Shown here piece by piece: positions 8,185 to 15,965 of a stretch of DNA of 46,593 nt (positions within the stretch are counted from its first letter, which is position 1; every line of letters starts with the position of its first letter). The stretch covers positions 1 through 46,593 of the forward strand of contig CBHCZH010000008.1 in the NCBI GenBank assembly GCA_965977975.1. Reading direction: 5' to 3'. This DNA comes from Croceibacterium_A sp965977975 (GTDB taxonomy: Bacteria > Pseudomonadota > Alphaproteobacteria > Sphingomonadales > Sphingomonadaceae). A program made the position numbers and the translations under genes. Below the pieces are notes generated by a model. It searched no databases and was not told where the DNA came from. It saw only the letters and a program-made list of their open reading frames with translations.

Positions 8185-10395
8185 ATGAGCAACTGGAAAT
8201 CCGCAATCCATATCGGCCTGCTCTGCGGCGCGGCTGCTACGGCGTTTCCTGCCGCGGCAGTCGCCCAGGACGTTGCCGGGGAAGCCCAGGAAGTAGTCGA
8301 CGAAACCCAGGAAGCTGCCGGCGACAGCCAAGTGGTCGAGGAAGGTTCTGGCAACGAGATCACGGTCGTCGGCCAGCGGCAGCAATACCGCGGCGACGTG
8401 CCGATCGAGGAAGTGCCGCAGTCCGTCCAGCTCATCGACGGGCAGCTGCTGAAGGACCTGAACATAACGCGGCTTGAGTCGGCACTGGAGCTGGCCAGCG
8501 GCGTTTCCCGGCAGAACAACTTCGGCGGGTTGTGGGATTCCTTCGCCATGCGGGGTTTCGCAGGCGACGAGAACTTCCCCAGCGGCTTCCTGGTAAACGG
8601 CTTCAACGGCGGGCGCGGCTACGGCGGCCCGCGCGATGCATCCAACATCGAGCGCATCGAGGTCCTGAAAGGCCCCAACGGCGCGGTGTTCGGTCGCGGC
8701 GAGCCGGGGGGCACCATCAACATCATCACCAAGAAGGCCACGCTGGACGAGACATTCGGCAGTGCCGCATTGTCCGCTGGCAGCTTCGAGACCTACCGCG
8801 CCGAAGGCGATGTGAACTTCGTGGTGAGCGACAGCGTGGCGATCCGGCTGAACGGCGCGATCCAGGATGCGGGAAGTTTCCGCGACACGCTCGAATCTAA
8901 CAAAATCGTCGCTTCGCCTTCGATCCTGTTCCAGCCTTCGCGTTCCACGAGCCTCTCTTACGAGATGGAGTACGTGGACCTCAGCGTGCCATTCGACCGC
9001 GGCGTCGTGTCCGTTAACGGAGAACTCGGCCTGATCCCGCGCTCGCGCTTCCTTGGCGAGCCGGGGGACGGCAACATGCAGGTGGACGTGCTGGGGCACC
9101 AGCTGCAGTTTCAGCAGGTGCTCGGCGGGAGCTGGGTGTTCCTGGCGGGTTTCGGCTATCGCGACACCTCGTTCGAGGGTTTCTCGAGCGACCCCGAGCT
9201 GGTCGCTGGTCGCCAGATCTTGGATAATGACGGGATACACCTCGCGCGTCAGCGCCGCTTCCGCGATTTCGACACCACGAACACCTCGGTGCGCGGCGAA
9301 TTCTCCGGCCGCGTCTACACCGGTGACATCGTCCACCACGTCCTGTTCGGCGCCGATTGGGATCAATTCAAGATCGACCTCAACCAGCTCCGCTACCGGC
9401 CGCCGCCGTATGTTGCGGGCAGCCCGATCACCGCGGCGAACAACGCAGTCGACATCTACAATCCAGTCTATGGCCAAATGCCGGTGCCAACGGGCGTCGT
9501 CTTCAATTCGCTCGAGAAGCAGAGCGCCTGGGGCGTCTATGCCCAGGACCAGATCGACGTCACCGACCGGTTCAAGGTGCGGGTTGGCGGACGCTTCGAC
9601 CACTTCAAGCAGCGCATCCTGCAGCGCGGTACGGGCGCCGTCACCGAAGTGACCAAAGAACGTTTCAGCCCCACGGTGGGCGCGTTGTACGAGTTCTCCG
9701 ACACGATCGCAGTCTATGCTGCATATGGCACCGGCTTCCGGCCCAACAGCGGCAGCGATTACTTGCAAAACCCGTTCGCGCCGGAGACGAGCAAGTCCTA
9801 CGAGGTCGGCCTGCGCTACACCTCGCCGGACGACATGGTGACCGCCTCGCTCGCGGCGTTCCACATGAAGAAGAACAACATCCTCACTACCGATCCGATA
9901 AATGCCGGCTTCTCGATCGCGGCGGGTGCGGCCCGCAGCAACGGTGTGGAGGCCGACGTCAACGCCAGGCTTCCCGGCGACATCGATATCTTCGCGACCT
10001 ACTCTTACACAGACTCGCAATGGACCGAGTCGGCGCTCGACCGCGACTTCGGGCTGACGATCCTGCCCGGCGATCCGCTGATCAACATCCCGAAGCACCA
10101 GGCAAACCTGTTGGTGACGAAGGGCTGGGAGCTCGGCAATGCCGGCAAGATCACCGTCGGCGCGGGCGTGAACTACGTAAGCCGGCGGCTTGGTGAGACG
10201 GGCTTCGACTTCTACTTGCCAGGCTATACCCTGGTGCGCGCCCTGGCGAGCTACGAGCCGACCGACTGGGTCAAGGTCAGCGTCGACGTGACCAACCTGT
10301 TCGACGAGGTGTGGTACCCCTCTTCGTACCACCGTTACTGGGTCACGCCCGGCGCGCCCCGGACTTTCACGGCACGCGTCGACTTCTCCTTCTAA
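8185..10395 (+). CDS. TonB-dependent siderophore-type receptor
   Basis: An outer-membrane TonB-dependent receptor of the siderophore subfamily (736 residues). ATG 8185 is chosen because a signal peptide starts there (MSNWKSAIHIGLLCGAAATA, cleavage near AVAQ) and GGGGGA lies ~9 bases upstream; the frame is open further upstream but reads as non-coding. After an unusual acidic spacer comes a TonB box-like EITVVGQR, then the plug domain (EEVPQSVQLIDGQLL, ERIEVLKGPNGAVFGRGEPG) and a 22-strand barrel ending in FTARVDFSF with terminal Phe. It is separated from the hupE operon by a likely promoter and followed by a PepSY protein. Context suggests metal or metal-chelate import; the ligand is unknown. 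Confidence 0.93.
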   Translation: MSNWKSAIHIGLLCGAAATAFPAAAVAQDVAGEAQEVVDETQEAAGDSQVVEEGSGNEITVVGQRQQYRGDVPIEEVPQSVQLIDGQLLKDLNITRLESALELASGVSRQNNFGGLWDSFAMRGFAGDENFPSGFLVNGFNGGRGYGGPRDASNIERIEVLKGPNGAVFGRGEPGGTINIITKKATLDETFGSAALSAGSFETYRAEGDVNFVVSDSVAIRLNGAIQDAGSFRDTLESNKIVASPSILFQPSRSTSLSYEMEYVDLSVPFDRGVVSVNGELGLIPRSRFLGEPGDGNMQVDVLGHQLQFQQVLGGSWVFLAGFGYRDTSFEGFSSDPELVAGRQILDNDGIHLARQRRFRDFDTTNTSVRGEFSGRVYTGDIVHHVLFGADWDQFKIDLNQLRYRPPPYVAGSPITAANNAVDIYNPVYGQMPVPTGVVFNSLEKQSAWGVYAQDQIDVTDRFKVRVGGRFDHFKQRILQRGTGAVTEVTKERFSPTVGALYEFSDTIAVYAAYGTGFRPNSGSDYLQNPFAPETSKSYEVGLRYTSPDDMVTASLAAFHMKKNNILTTDPINAGFSIAAGAARSNGVEADVNARLPGDIDIFATYSYTDSQWTESALDRDFGLTILPGDPLINIPKHQANLLVTKGWELGNAGKITVGAGVNYVSRRLGETGFDFYLPGYTLVRALASYEPTDWVKVSVDVTNLFDEVWYPSSYHRYWVTPGAPRTFTARVDFSF

Positions 10396-10407
10396 CGTTT
10401 CCCCCAT

Positions 10408-10448
10408 GCGCTGGATCGCCTCCGTCCCACCCCCTGGCGATCCAGCGC
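10408..10448 (+). terminator. Perfect 13-bp hairpin between receptor and PepSY gene
   Basis: GCGCTGGATCGCC (10408-10420) and GGCGATCCAGCGC (10436-10448) form a perfect 13-bp stem with a 15-base pyrimidine-rich loop. It begins 13 bases after the receptor stop and ends 13 bases before the PepSY start. There is no U-tract, so it is more likely an intercistronic attenuator or mRNA-stability element than a full terminator. Confidence 0.55.
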
Positions 10449-10461
10449 AACCCAACCGCGC

Positions 10462-11490
10462 ATGAAGAAGGCGAGCTTCCTTTCGCTCCACCGCTGGGTG
10501 GCGCTGGTCTTCGCGCCGCTGATCCTGCTCCAGGCGATCACCGGCGGCATTCTGCTGTTCCGCGAGCCGCTGGGGTGGCCGTTCGACCAGGCGGTCACGG
10601 CGAGTCAGTTGCAGCGGGCCACAGCGCAGGTCGCCAACCTTGCAGCGGCCGCCGAGAGAGGCACCGGCCGGCGCATCGACCGGCTTTACCTGCCTCGCTC
10701 CGAACGGGGCGCCGCGTTGGCGAGGTTACAAGGCGAAGGGGTACCTTACATCGCTACGCTCGATCCGGTCACCGCCGAGATCCTCGCGCACGGCGCGATC
10801 TGGCGCTTTCCCACCGAGGTCGCGCTCGATCTCCATTACCAGTTGCTGAGCCCGCCGGTCGGCGCGTTCGTCGTTATCCTGACCGGCCTCAGCCTATCGA
10901 TCATCGCCGCCAGCGGCGCGACCTTCTGGTGGCCGGGGCGCGGCCGTGTTGTCCAGGCGCTGAAGGTGCGCAAGGGGCTCAAGGGCATGATGCGGCTGCG
11001 CGCCTGGCATCGCACTGCCGGGGCACTGGCCGTGGCGGTTGTCGGCTTCAGCAGCGTGACCGGCTTGGCGATCGCGGTAACTATCTTGCCGCCGCTGTCG
11101 ACACCACCGGCAGGGATTCGGCCGCCGCTTTCCATCGAGGCGGCGGGCTCGGCCGTCGCCGTCGCTCGCGAAGAATTTCCGCAGGCCGCGTTGCGCGACG
11201 TGCGCTTCCGACCCGACGGGAGCTTCCTGCTCAATTTCCAAGCCCCTGGACGCAACGTTTACGCCCTGCATCTGGTGGCCGTGGACGCCAGCGGCCGCAC
11301 TGTGGTGGAGGCCACCCCCGTTAGCGAGCGCACGGAGCCTTGGGTCGTGCTCCTGCCGCTTCACGCCGGCACGTATCTGGGCGCCCTGGGCACCTTGCTG
11401 CTGGCGCTCGAGGCCGCGGCGCTCATGTTTCTTGCTGTCAGCGGGCCGCTGTCGTGGTGGCGCAAGACCCGCAAGAGGGGCAGGGTCTGA
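10462..11490 (+). CDS. PepSY-associated transmembrane protein (PiuB/FoxB-like)
   Basis: An inner-membrane PepSY-TM protein of 342 residues. Relatives next to siderophore receptors (PiuB, FoxB) reduce or release iron from the imported chelate. Four membrane segments carry the conserved histidines expected to hold heme: SLHRWVALVF (start), DLHYQLLSP, AWHRTAGALAVA and PLHAGTYLGALG near the C-terminus. A periplasmic region with PepSY-like sequence lies between. It ends in SWWRKTRKRGRV, typical of the family. The position right after the receptor supports a shared role in metal acquisition. The start ATG 10462 lies shortly after the strong hairpin. Confidence 0.87.
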   Translation: MKKASFLSLHRWVALVFAPLILLQAITGGILLFREPLGWPFDQAVTASQLQRATAQVANLAAAAERGTGRRIDRLYLPRSERGAALARLQGEGVPYIATLDPVTAEILAHGAIWRFPTEVALDLHYQLLSPPVGAFVVILTGLSLSIIAASGATFWWPGRGRVVQALKVRKGLKGMMRLRAWHRTAGALAVAVVGFSSVTGLAIAVTILPPLSTPPAGIRPPLSIEAAGSAVAVAREEFPQAALRDVRFRPDGSFLLNFQAPGRNVYALHLVAVDASGRTVVEATPVSERTEPWVVLLPLHAGTYLGALGTLLLALEAAALMFLAVSGPLSWWRKTRKRGRV

Positions 11491-11493
11491 GCC

Positions 11494-12420
11494 ATGGCCA
11501 TCTTGCATCTGGGGGACGAGGAACGCGGCCGCCTGTGGCGGCAGGTGTTCGCGCGCGAGTTGCCGGAAGCCGACTTCCGCTGCGCCCCGGATGAGGGCGA
11601 TTTGGCGGACGTGCGCCAGTTGGTCGCCTGGACCATCCCACCGGGGCTGATCGAACGGCTGCCGAACCTCGAGGTGCTGTTCAGTATCGGCGCGGGGATC
11701 GACCAACTCGACGTGGAGGCGATCCCGAAAGGCGTGCGGATCGTCCGGATGATCGAGCCCGGCATTACCCAGACCATGGCCGAATATGTGGCGATGGCCG
11801 TCTTGGCGCTCCACCGTGACCTGCCGCTCTAGCTGGCGCAGCAACATGCGGGTCGCTGGGAGCCGCAGCATACCTTGCTGGCGCGGGAACGGTCGGTCGG
11901 TGTGATGGGCATGGGCGAGCTCGGCCTGGCGGCGCTTTCCGCCTTACGCGGCTTTGATTTCCAGCTGAGCGGATGGAGCCGGAGCGCGCGGGACGTGCCG
12001 GGGGTCAAGTGCTACGCGGGCGCCGGGGAGCTCGGAGCCTTCCTCGCCGCCAGCGACATTCTGGTATGCATGCTTCCGCTGACGGCGGAAACGCGCGGAG
12101 TGCTGAACCGCGACCTGTTCGGCAGGCTGCCGCGAGGCGCGCGCCTGATTAACGTGGGCAGGGGCGGTCATCTGGTGCAGGATGACCTTCTCGAGGCTCT
12201 GGAGAGCGGCCAGATTGCAGCTGCCGCGCTCGACGTTACCGACCCCGAGCCGCTGCCTGCGGACCATCCACTGCGGCGCCATCCCGCGGTCATTGTCACG
12301 CCGCACGTAGCCGGCGTGACTCGTCGCGAGACCGCGGTTTATGCGCTGCTGGACAACGTGCGACGGCTAGCCCGGGGCCAGGAGCTGGAGGGTGAGGTCG
12401 ATCGCACCCGCGGTTACTGA
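11494..12420 (+). pseudogene. ghrA: Glyoxylate/hydroxypyruvate reductase A-like, interrupted by an in-frame amber codon
   Basis: A D-2-hydroxyacid dehydrogenase of the GhrA type that would reduce glyoxylate or hydroxypyruvate with NADPH. The frame runs 309 codons, the normal family length, but codon 113 is TAG (11830-11832). In E. coli GhrA this position is a tyrosine (alignment from memory), so a one-base change from TAC or TAT explains it. Everything else is intact: the nucleotide-binding GVMGMGELG, the substrate arginine in NVGRGGH, the glutamate in DVTDPEPLP, the catalytic histidine in TPHVAGVTRRE, and the VDRTRGY tail. The 5' piece (112 residues) cannot work alone. The alternatives are a sequencing error, a recent loss, or rare readthrough. 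Confidence 0.85.
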
Positions 12421-12610
12421 TGGAAGCAGAATCTGCCGAGCAAGGCGGCATAAAAGCCCAAATCGGAGGCCCGGGGGCATCGGATCGGACGATAATGAGT
12501 GCTCAGGTCCAGGATGATCCCGGGAATAGAGGACCGGGCCAACGAGGTCAGGAGCACATGGAACGAGCCGAGCGAAGCACCATCCGCGAAACGGGCTCTT
12601 CCGCACCTGA

Positions 12611-12615
12611 GGAGG
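12611..12615 (+). promoter_or_regulatory. Ribosome binding site fixing a TTG start
   Basis: GGAGG lies 7 bases before TTG 12623. It is the only good Shine-Dalgarno sequence near the N-terminus of the binding protein and is followed directly by a Tat-like signal, so it decides the non-ATG start. Confidence 0.7.
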
Positions 12616-12622
12616 GGCTTCA

Positions 12623-14176
12623 TTGAGCGGGCGTGGGATCAGTCGCCGCGCGGTGATCGCGGGATCGGTTGCGGGTCTCGGCCTCGCCGGGGCCGGGCTT
12701 ATCGGCTTTGGGCGCGGCGAGCAGGAACATCGCCCCGCGGTACGGCGCGGCGGATCGATCCGGGTTGCGACGCAGTCGAGTTCGACGGCCGACACGCTCG
12801 ATCCCGCGAAAGGCGGTACCGCGACGGACTATGCGCGCCATTTCATGCTTTACAGCGGACTCACAAAGAGCGCGCCCGATCTTTCGACCAGGATGTCGCT
12901 CGCCGAGGCGGTCGAAAGCGACGACATGGCCACCTGGTCGATCAAGCTGCCGCGCGGCGTACGCTTCCATGACGGATCGGAGCTTACCTCCGCTGACGTG
13001 GTCTGGTCGCTGCAACGGCACAAGGACCCGGCGGTCGCGTCGAAAGTGGCGACGATAGCGGAAGAGTTCGCCGAAATCCGTGCAGACGGACGCTACGCCG
13101 TACTGCTTCGCCTGGCTAATCCGAACGCGGACTTACCTGCGATCCTGGGCCAGTCGCATTTCCTGATCGTGCGCAACGGAGAGGACAAGCCGGCAGGAAA
13201 CGGTACCGGCCCGTTTCGCCTGGAAGAATTCAATCCCGGCGTTCGCACCGTCGTGGTCAAGAACGTCGACTATTGGGTGCCCGACCGGCCGCGCCTGGAG
13301 CGCATCGAACTGATCTCGATCCCCGACGAAGTCGGCCGGGTCAACGCGCTGCTCTCGGGCGACGTCCAGCTCATCAACGCGATCGACGCGCGTTCGTCGC
13401 GTCGCGTCGAAGATTCGCCTGATCACGAGCTCATCATCACGCGATCGTCGCTCTATACCAATCTCATCATGCGGCAGGACAGCCTGCCGACCGGCAACCC
13501 GCATTTCGTGACTGCGATCCAGCACCTGGTCGATCGCGACCTGGTGAACAGGGCCCTGTTCCGCAACACGGCTACGGTGGCGAACGACCATCCGATCCCG
13601 CCTTTCCATCCCTATTTCAATGCCGAGATACCGCAGCGCACACTCGATCTCGACAAGGCGCGCTGGCATCTCGCGCGCGCCGGCTTGTCTGGCGTGCCGC
13701 TGCCCGTGTTCGCCTCGCCCGGGGCGAACGGATCGGTCGACATGGCATCGATCCTGCAGGAGTACGGTTCGCGCGTGGGACTGAACCTTGCCGTGAACCG
13801 TGTGCCCGCGGATGGCTACTGGTCGACGCACTGGATGCGTCACCCGCTTACGTTCGGCAATACCAACCCCAGGCCGACCGCGGACCTGATCTTTACCCTG
13901 TTCTACAAGTCCGACGCCGAGTGGAACGAGACGGGCTGGAAGAATCCCAAGTTCGATCGGCTGCTCGTGGAGGCGCGCGGCGCCAGGAGTGAGGGATTGC
14001 GACGCGAGCTCTATGGGGAAATGCAGCGGCTGGCATACGAGCACTGCCCGATGATGATCCCCGTATTCATCAGCATGGCGGATGGCCGTGACAAGCGCTT
14101 GAAAGGGTGGGAGCAGGTGCCGCTGGGCGGGATGGGCGGGTATCGCTTCGCGGAAGACGCATGGTGGGACGAATGA
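12623..14176 (+). CDS. ABC transporter substrate-binding protein, dipeptide/oligopeptide type
   Basis: A family-5 extracellular solute-binding protein (SBP_bac_5, 517 residues) that captures peptides or amine-like solutes in the periplasm. The start is TTG 12623, supported by GGAGG 7 bases upstream. The N-terminus carries twin arginines and a hydrophobic stretch (GRGISRRAVIAGSVAGLGLA), so export is probably by Tat, unusual for this family but common in sphingomonads. Domain landmarks: SIRVATQSSSTADTLDPAK, FHDGSELTSADVVWSLQRH, GTGPFRLEEFNPG and the C-terminal YGEMQRLAYEHCPMMIPVF. It opens a five-part transporter operon; the next start overlaps its stop. The ligand is unknown. Confidence 0.9.
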   Translation: MSGRGISRRAVIAGSVAGLGLAGAGLIGFGRGEQEHRPAVRRGGSIRVATQSSSTADTLDPAKGGTATDYARHFMLYSGLTKSAPDLSTRMSLAEAVESDDMATWSIKLPRGVRFHDGSELTSADVVWSLQRHKDPAVASKVATIAEEFAEIRADGRYAVLLRLANPNADLPAILGQSHFLIVRNGEDKPAGNGTGPFRLEEFNPGVRTVVVKNVDYWVPDRPRLERIELISIPDEVGRVNALLSGDVQLINAIDARSSRRVEDSPDHELIITRSSLYTNLIMRQDSLPTGNPHFVTAIQHLVDRDLVNRALFRNTATVANDHPIPPFHPYFNAEIPQRTLDLDKARWHLARAGLSGVPLPVFASPGANGSVDMASILQEYGSRVGLNLAVNRVPADGYWSTHWMRHPLTFGNTNPRPTADLIFTLFYKSDAEWNETGWKNPKFDRLLVEARGARSEGLRRELYGEMQRLAYEHCPMMIPVFISMADGRDKRLKGWEQVPLGGMGGYRFAEDAWWDE

Positions 14177-15147
14177 TGCGCAAAGGCTTCTTCGAGAATG
14201 CCGGCATCGTCCCGCTGATCCTGCGGCGCGTCGGCGCGGCGCTGATCACTTTGCTGCTGGTGTCGATCGTGATCTTCACCATCGCCAGCCTCCTGCCCGG
14301 CGATGCGGCGCAGGAAGTGCTCGGCCAAAGCGCGACCCCCGAACAAGTGGCCGCACTCCGCGCCGAGATGGGCCTCGATCGACCGGCGCCGGTGCGTTAC
14401 ATTGGGTGGCTCGGAGCGCTCCTCCAGGGCGATCCCGGCCAATCGTTCGTCGCCAACCTGCCGGTGTCCGACATCATTGCCGAGCGGCTCCCCAACTCGC
14501 TCATGCTCGCAGGACTGACCGCGGCGGTAGCGGTGCCAATTGCTCTGCTTATCGGCATCGTGGCGGCAGTCCGCCGTGGGCGCGCGACCGACCGGGTGCT
14601 CAATATTATCACCCTCTCGCTCGTCGCGATCCCCGAGTTCCTGGTGGCAACCGTCGGCGTGCTGATCTTCTCGGTCTACCTGCTCTGGTTGCCGTCGATC
14701 GCGCTCGTTTCGCCGGAGGCGACGATGGGCGAGATGCTCCGCTCGCTGGCGCTGCCGATCCTTTCGCTCGCGGCGGTGGTGATCGCGCAGATGGCACGGA
14801 TGACGCGCGCCGCTGTCGCCGACCAGCTCGACCGGCCGTACGTGGAGATGGCCCTGCTCAAGGGGGTTCCGTACCCGCGGATCATTCTGTTCCACGTCAT
14901 GCCCAATGCGGTGGGTCCCGTAGTCAACGCCATCGCACTGTCGCTGTCCTTCCTCATGGGCGGGGCGATCATCGTCGAGACGATCTTCAACTTCCCCGGG
15001 CTGGCGAGCCTGATGGTCAACGCGGTCACCAGCCGCGACATGCCGCTGCTGCAGGCCTGCGCGATGATCTTCTGCGCAGCTTATCTGGCGCTGATGCTGA
15101 TCGCCGACGTCATCGCCATCCTGGCAAATCCGAGGCTCCGCGCATGA
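14173..15147 (+). CDS. ABC transporter permease, DppB type
   Basis: First inner-membrane permease of the dipeptide-type importer (324 residues, six membrane helices). ATG 14173 overlaps the preceding stop (ATGA at 14173-14176); ATG 14161 and 14176 are alternatives. Family features are the N-terminal LRRVGAALITLLLVSIVIFT helix, LPGDAAQEVLG, the periplasmic MGLDRPAPVRYIGWL and the EAA-loop that touches the ATPase (YVEMALLKGVPYPRIILFHV, then MPNAVGP). The C-terminus is AILANPRLRA as usual for DppB homologues. It is coupled to the second permease. Confidence 0.93.
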   Translation: MMRKGFFENAGIVPLILRRVGAALITLLLVSIVIFTIASLLPGDAAQEVLGQSATPEQVAALRAEMGLDRPAPVRYIGWLGALLQGDPGQSFVANLPVSDIIAERLPNSLMLAGLTAAVAVPIALLIGIVAAVRRGRATDRVLNIITLSLVAIPEFLVATVGVLIFSVYLLWLPSIALVSPEATMGEMLRSLALPILSLAAVVIAQMARMTRAAVADQLDRPYVEMALLKGVPYPRIILFHVMPNAVGPVVNAIALSLSFLMGGAIIVETIFNFPGLASLMVNAVTSRDMPLLQACAMIFCAAYLALMLIADVIAILANPRLRA

Positions 15148-15965
15148 ACCGTGTCCTGGCCAAGCTGAAGACACTGTCGGTCACCGGAAAGGTCGGCCTG
15201 GCGCTGGTCGCCTTCTGGATCGCAGCGGCGGTTGCGGGCCCCATGCTTGCCCCGCATTCGGTCGGCGCGTTCGTGGACCAGGAGGTGTTCAATGGCGCGT
15301 CGGGCGAGCTATGGCTCGGCAGCGATTATCTGGGACGCGATGTGTTCAGCCGGCTGCTGTCCGGCGCGCGCTACACCGTGTTCCTGGCGTTTGCCGCCGC
15401 GTCGATGGCGGTTTTCATCGGCACCTCGCTGGCGCTGACGGCGGCCATTCGCGGGGGGTGGGTGGACGAGATCCTGTCGCGCGCGATGGATACGATGATC
15501 TCGATCCCGTCGAAGATCCTCGCGCTGGTCATGGTCGCGGCTTTCGGATCGTCGCTTTCATTGCTGCTGGTGATCCTCACCGTCACTTACGTGCCCGGCA
15601 ATTTCAGGATCGCGCGGGCGCTGGCGATGAACGTGGTCGCTCTCGATTTCGTGCAGGTCGCGCGCGCCCGGGGCGAGGGCGCGATCCACATTGCCGCGCG
15701 CGAGGTCCTGCCGAACATGATCCATCCGCTCCTGGCCGACCTCGGCCTGCGGTTCGTCTTCGTCGTTCTCATGCTGTCGGGCCTCAGCTTCCTCGGCCTC
15801 GGCGTGCAGCCGCCGCACGCCGACTTGGGTTCGCTGGTGCGCGAGAACATCTCCGGCATCACACAGGGCGCGCTGGCGATACTGGCGCCGGCACTCGCCA
15901 TCGCGACGCTGACGGTGGGAGCCAACCTCCTCATCGACTCGCTCAAGGGCGGAGACGAGGCATGA
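15144..15965 (+). CDS. ABC transporter permease, DppC type
   Basis: Second permease of the importer (273 residues). The start ATG 15144 overlaps the previous stop by ATGA. It shows the DppC pattern: an N-terminal helix (GKVGLALVAFWIAAAVAGPM), LWLGSDYLGRDVFSRLLSGA, the EAA loop (VQVARARGEGAIHIAAREVL, PNMIHPL) and the conserved SGLSFLGLGVQPPHADLGSL. The C-terminus LLIDSLKGGDEA is slightly short of the usual DPR ending. It is coupled by ATGA to the fused ATPase gene. Confidence 0.93.
   Translation: MNRVLAKLKTLSVTGKVGLALVAFWIAAAVAGPMLAPHSVGAFVDQEVFNGASGELWLGSDYLGRDVFSRLLSGARYTVFLAFAAASMAVFIGTSLALTAAIRGGWVDEILSRAMDTMISIPSKILALVMVAAFGSSLSLLLVILTVTYVPGNFRIARALAMNVVALDFVQVARARGEGAIHIAAREVLPNMIHPLLADLGLRFVFVVLMLSGLSFLGLGVQPPHADLGSLVRENISGITQGALAILAPALAIATLTVGANLLIDSLKGGDEA

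Noticed and set aside
8065..10491. A very long open frame on the minus strand opposite the siderophore-type receptor
   Set aside because: It is antisense to a clearly recognisable receptor, rich in Arg/His/Asp and Glu without any known domain; such frames are normal opposite G+C-rich genes. The same applies to the long antisense frames at 18481-20235 and 34013-35653.
12420..12626. 68-residue open frame between ghrA and the binding-protein gene
   Set aside because: No ribosome binding site, composition rich in Gly/Glu/Gln/Arg without hydrophobic core, and it overlaps the true TTG start region.
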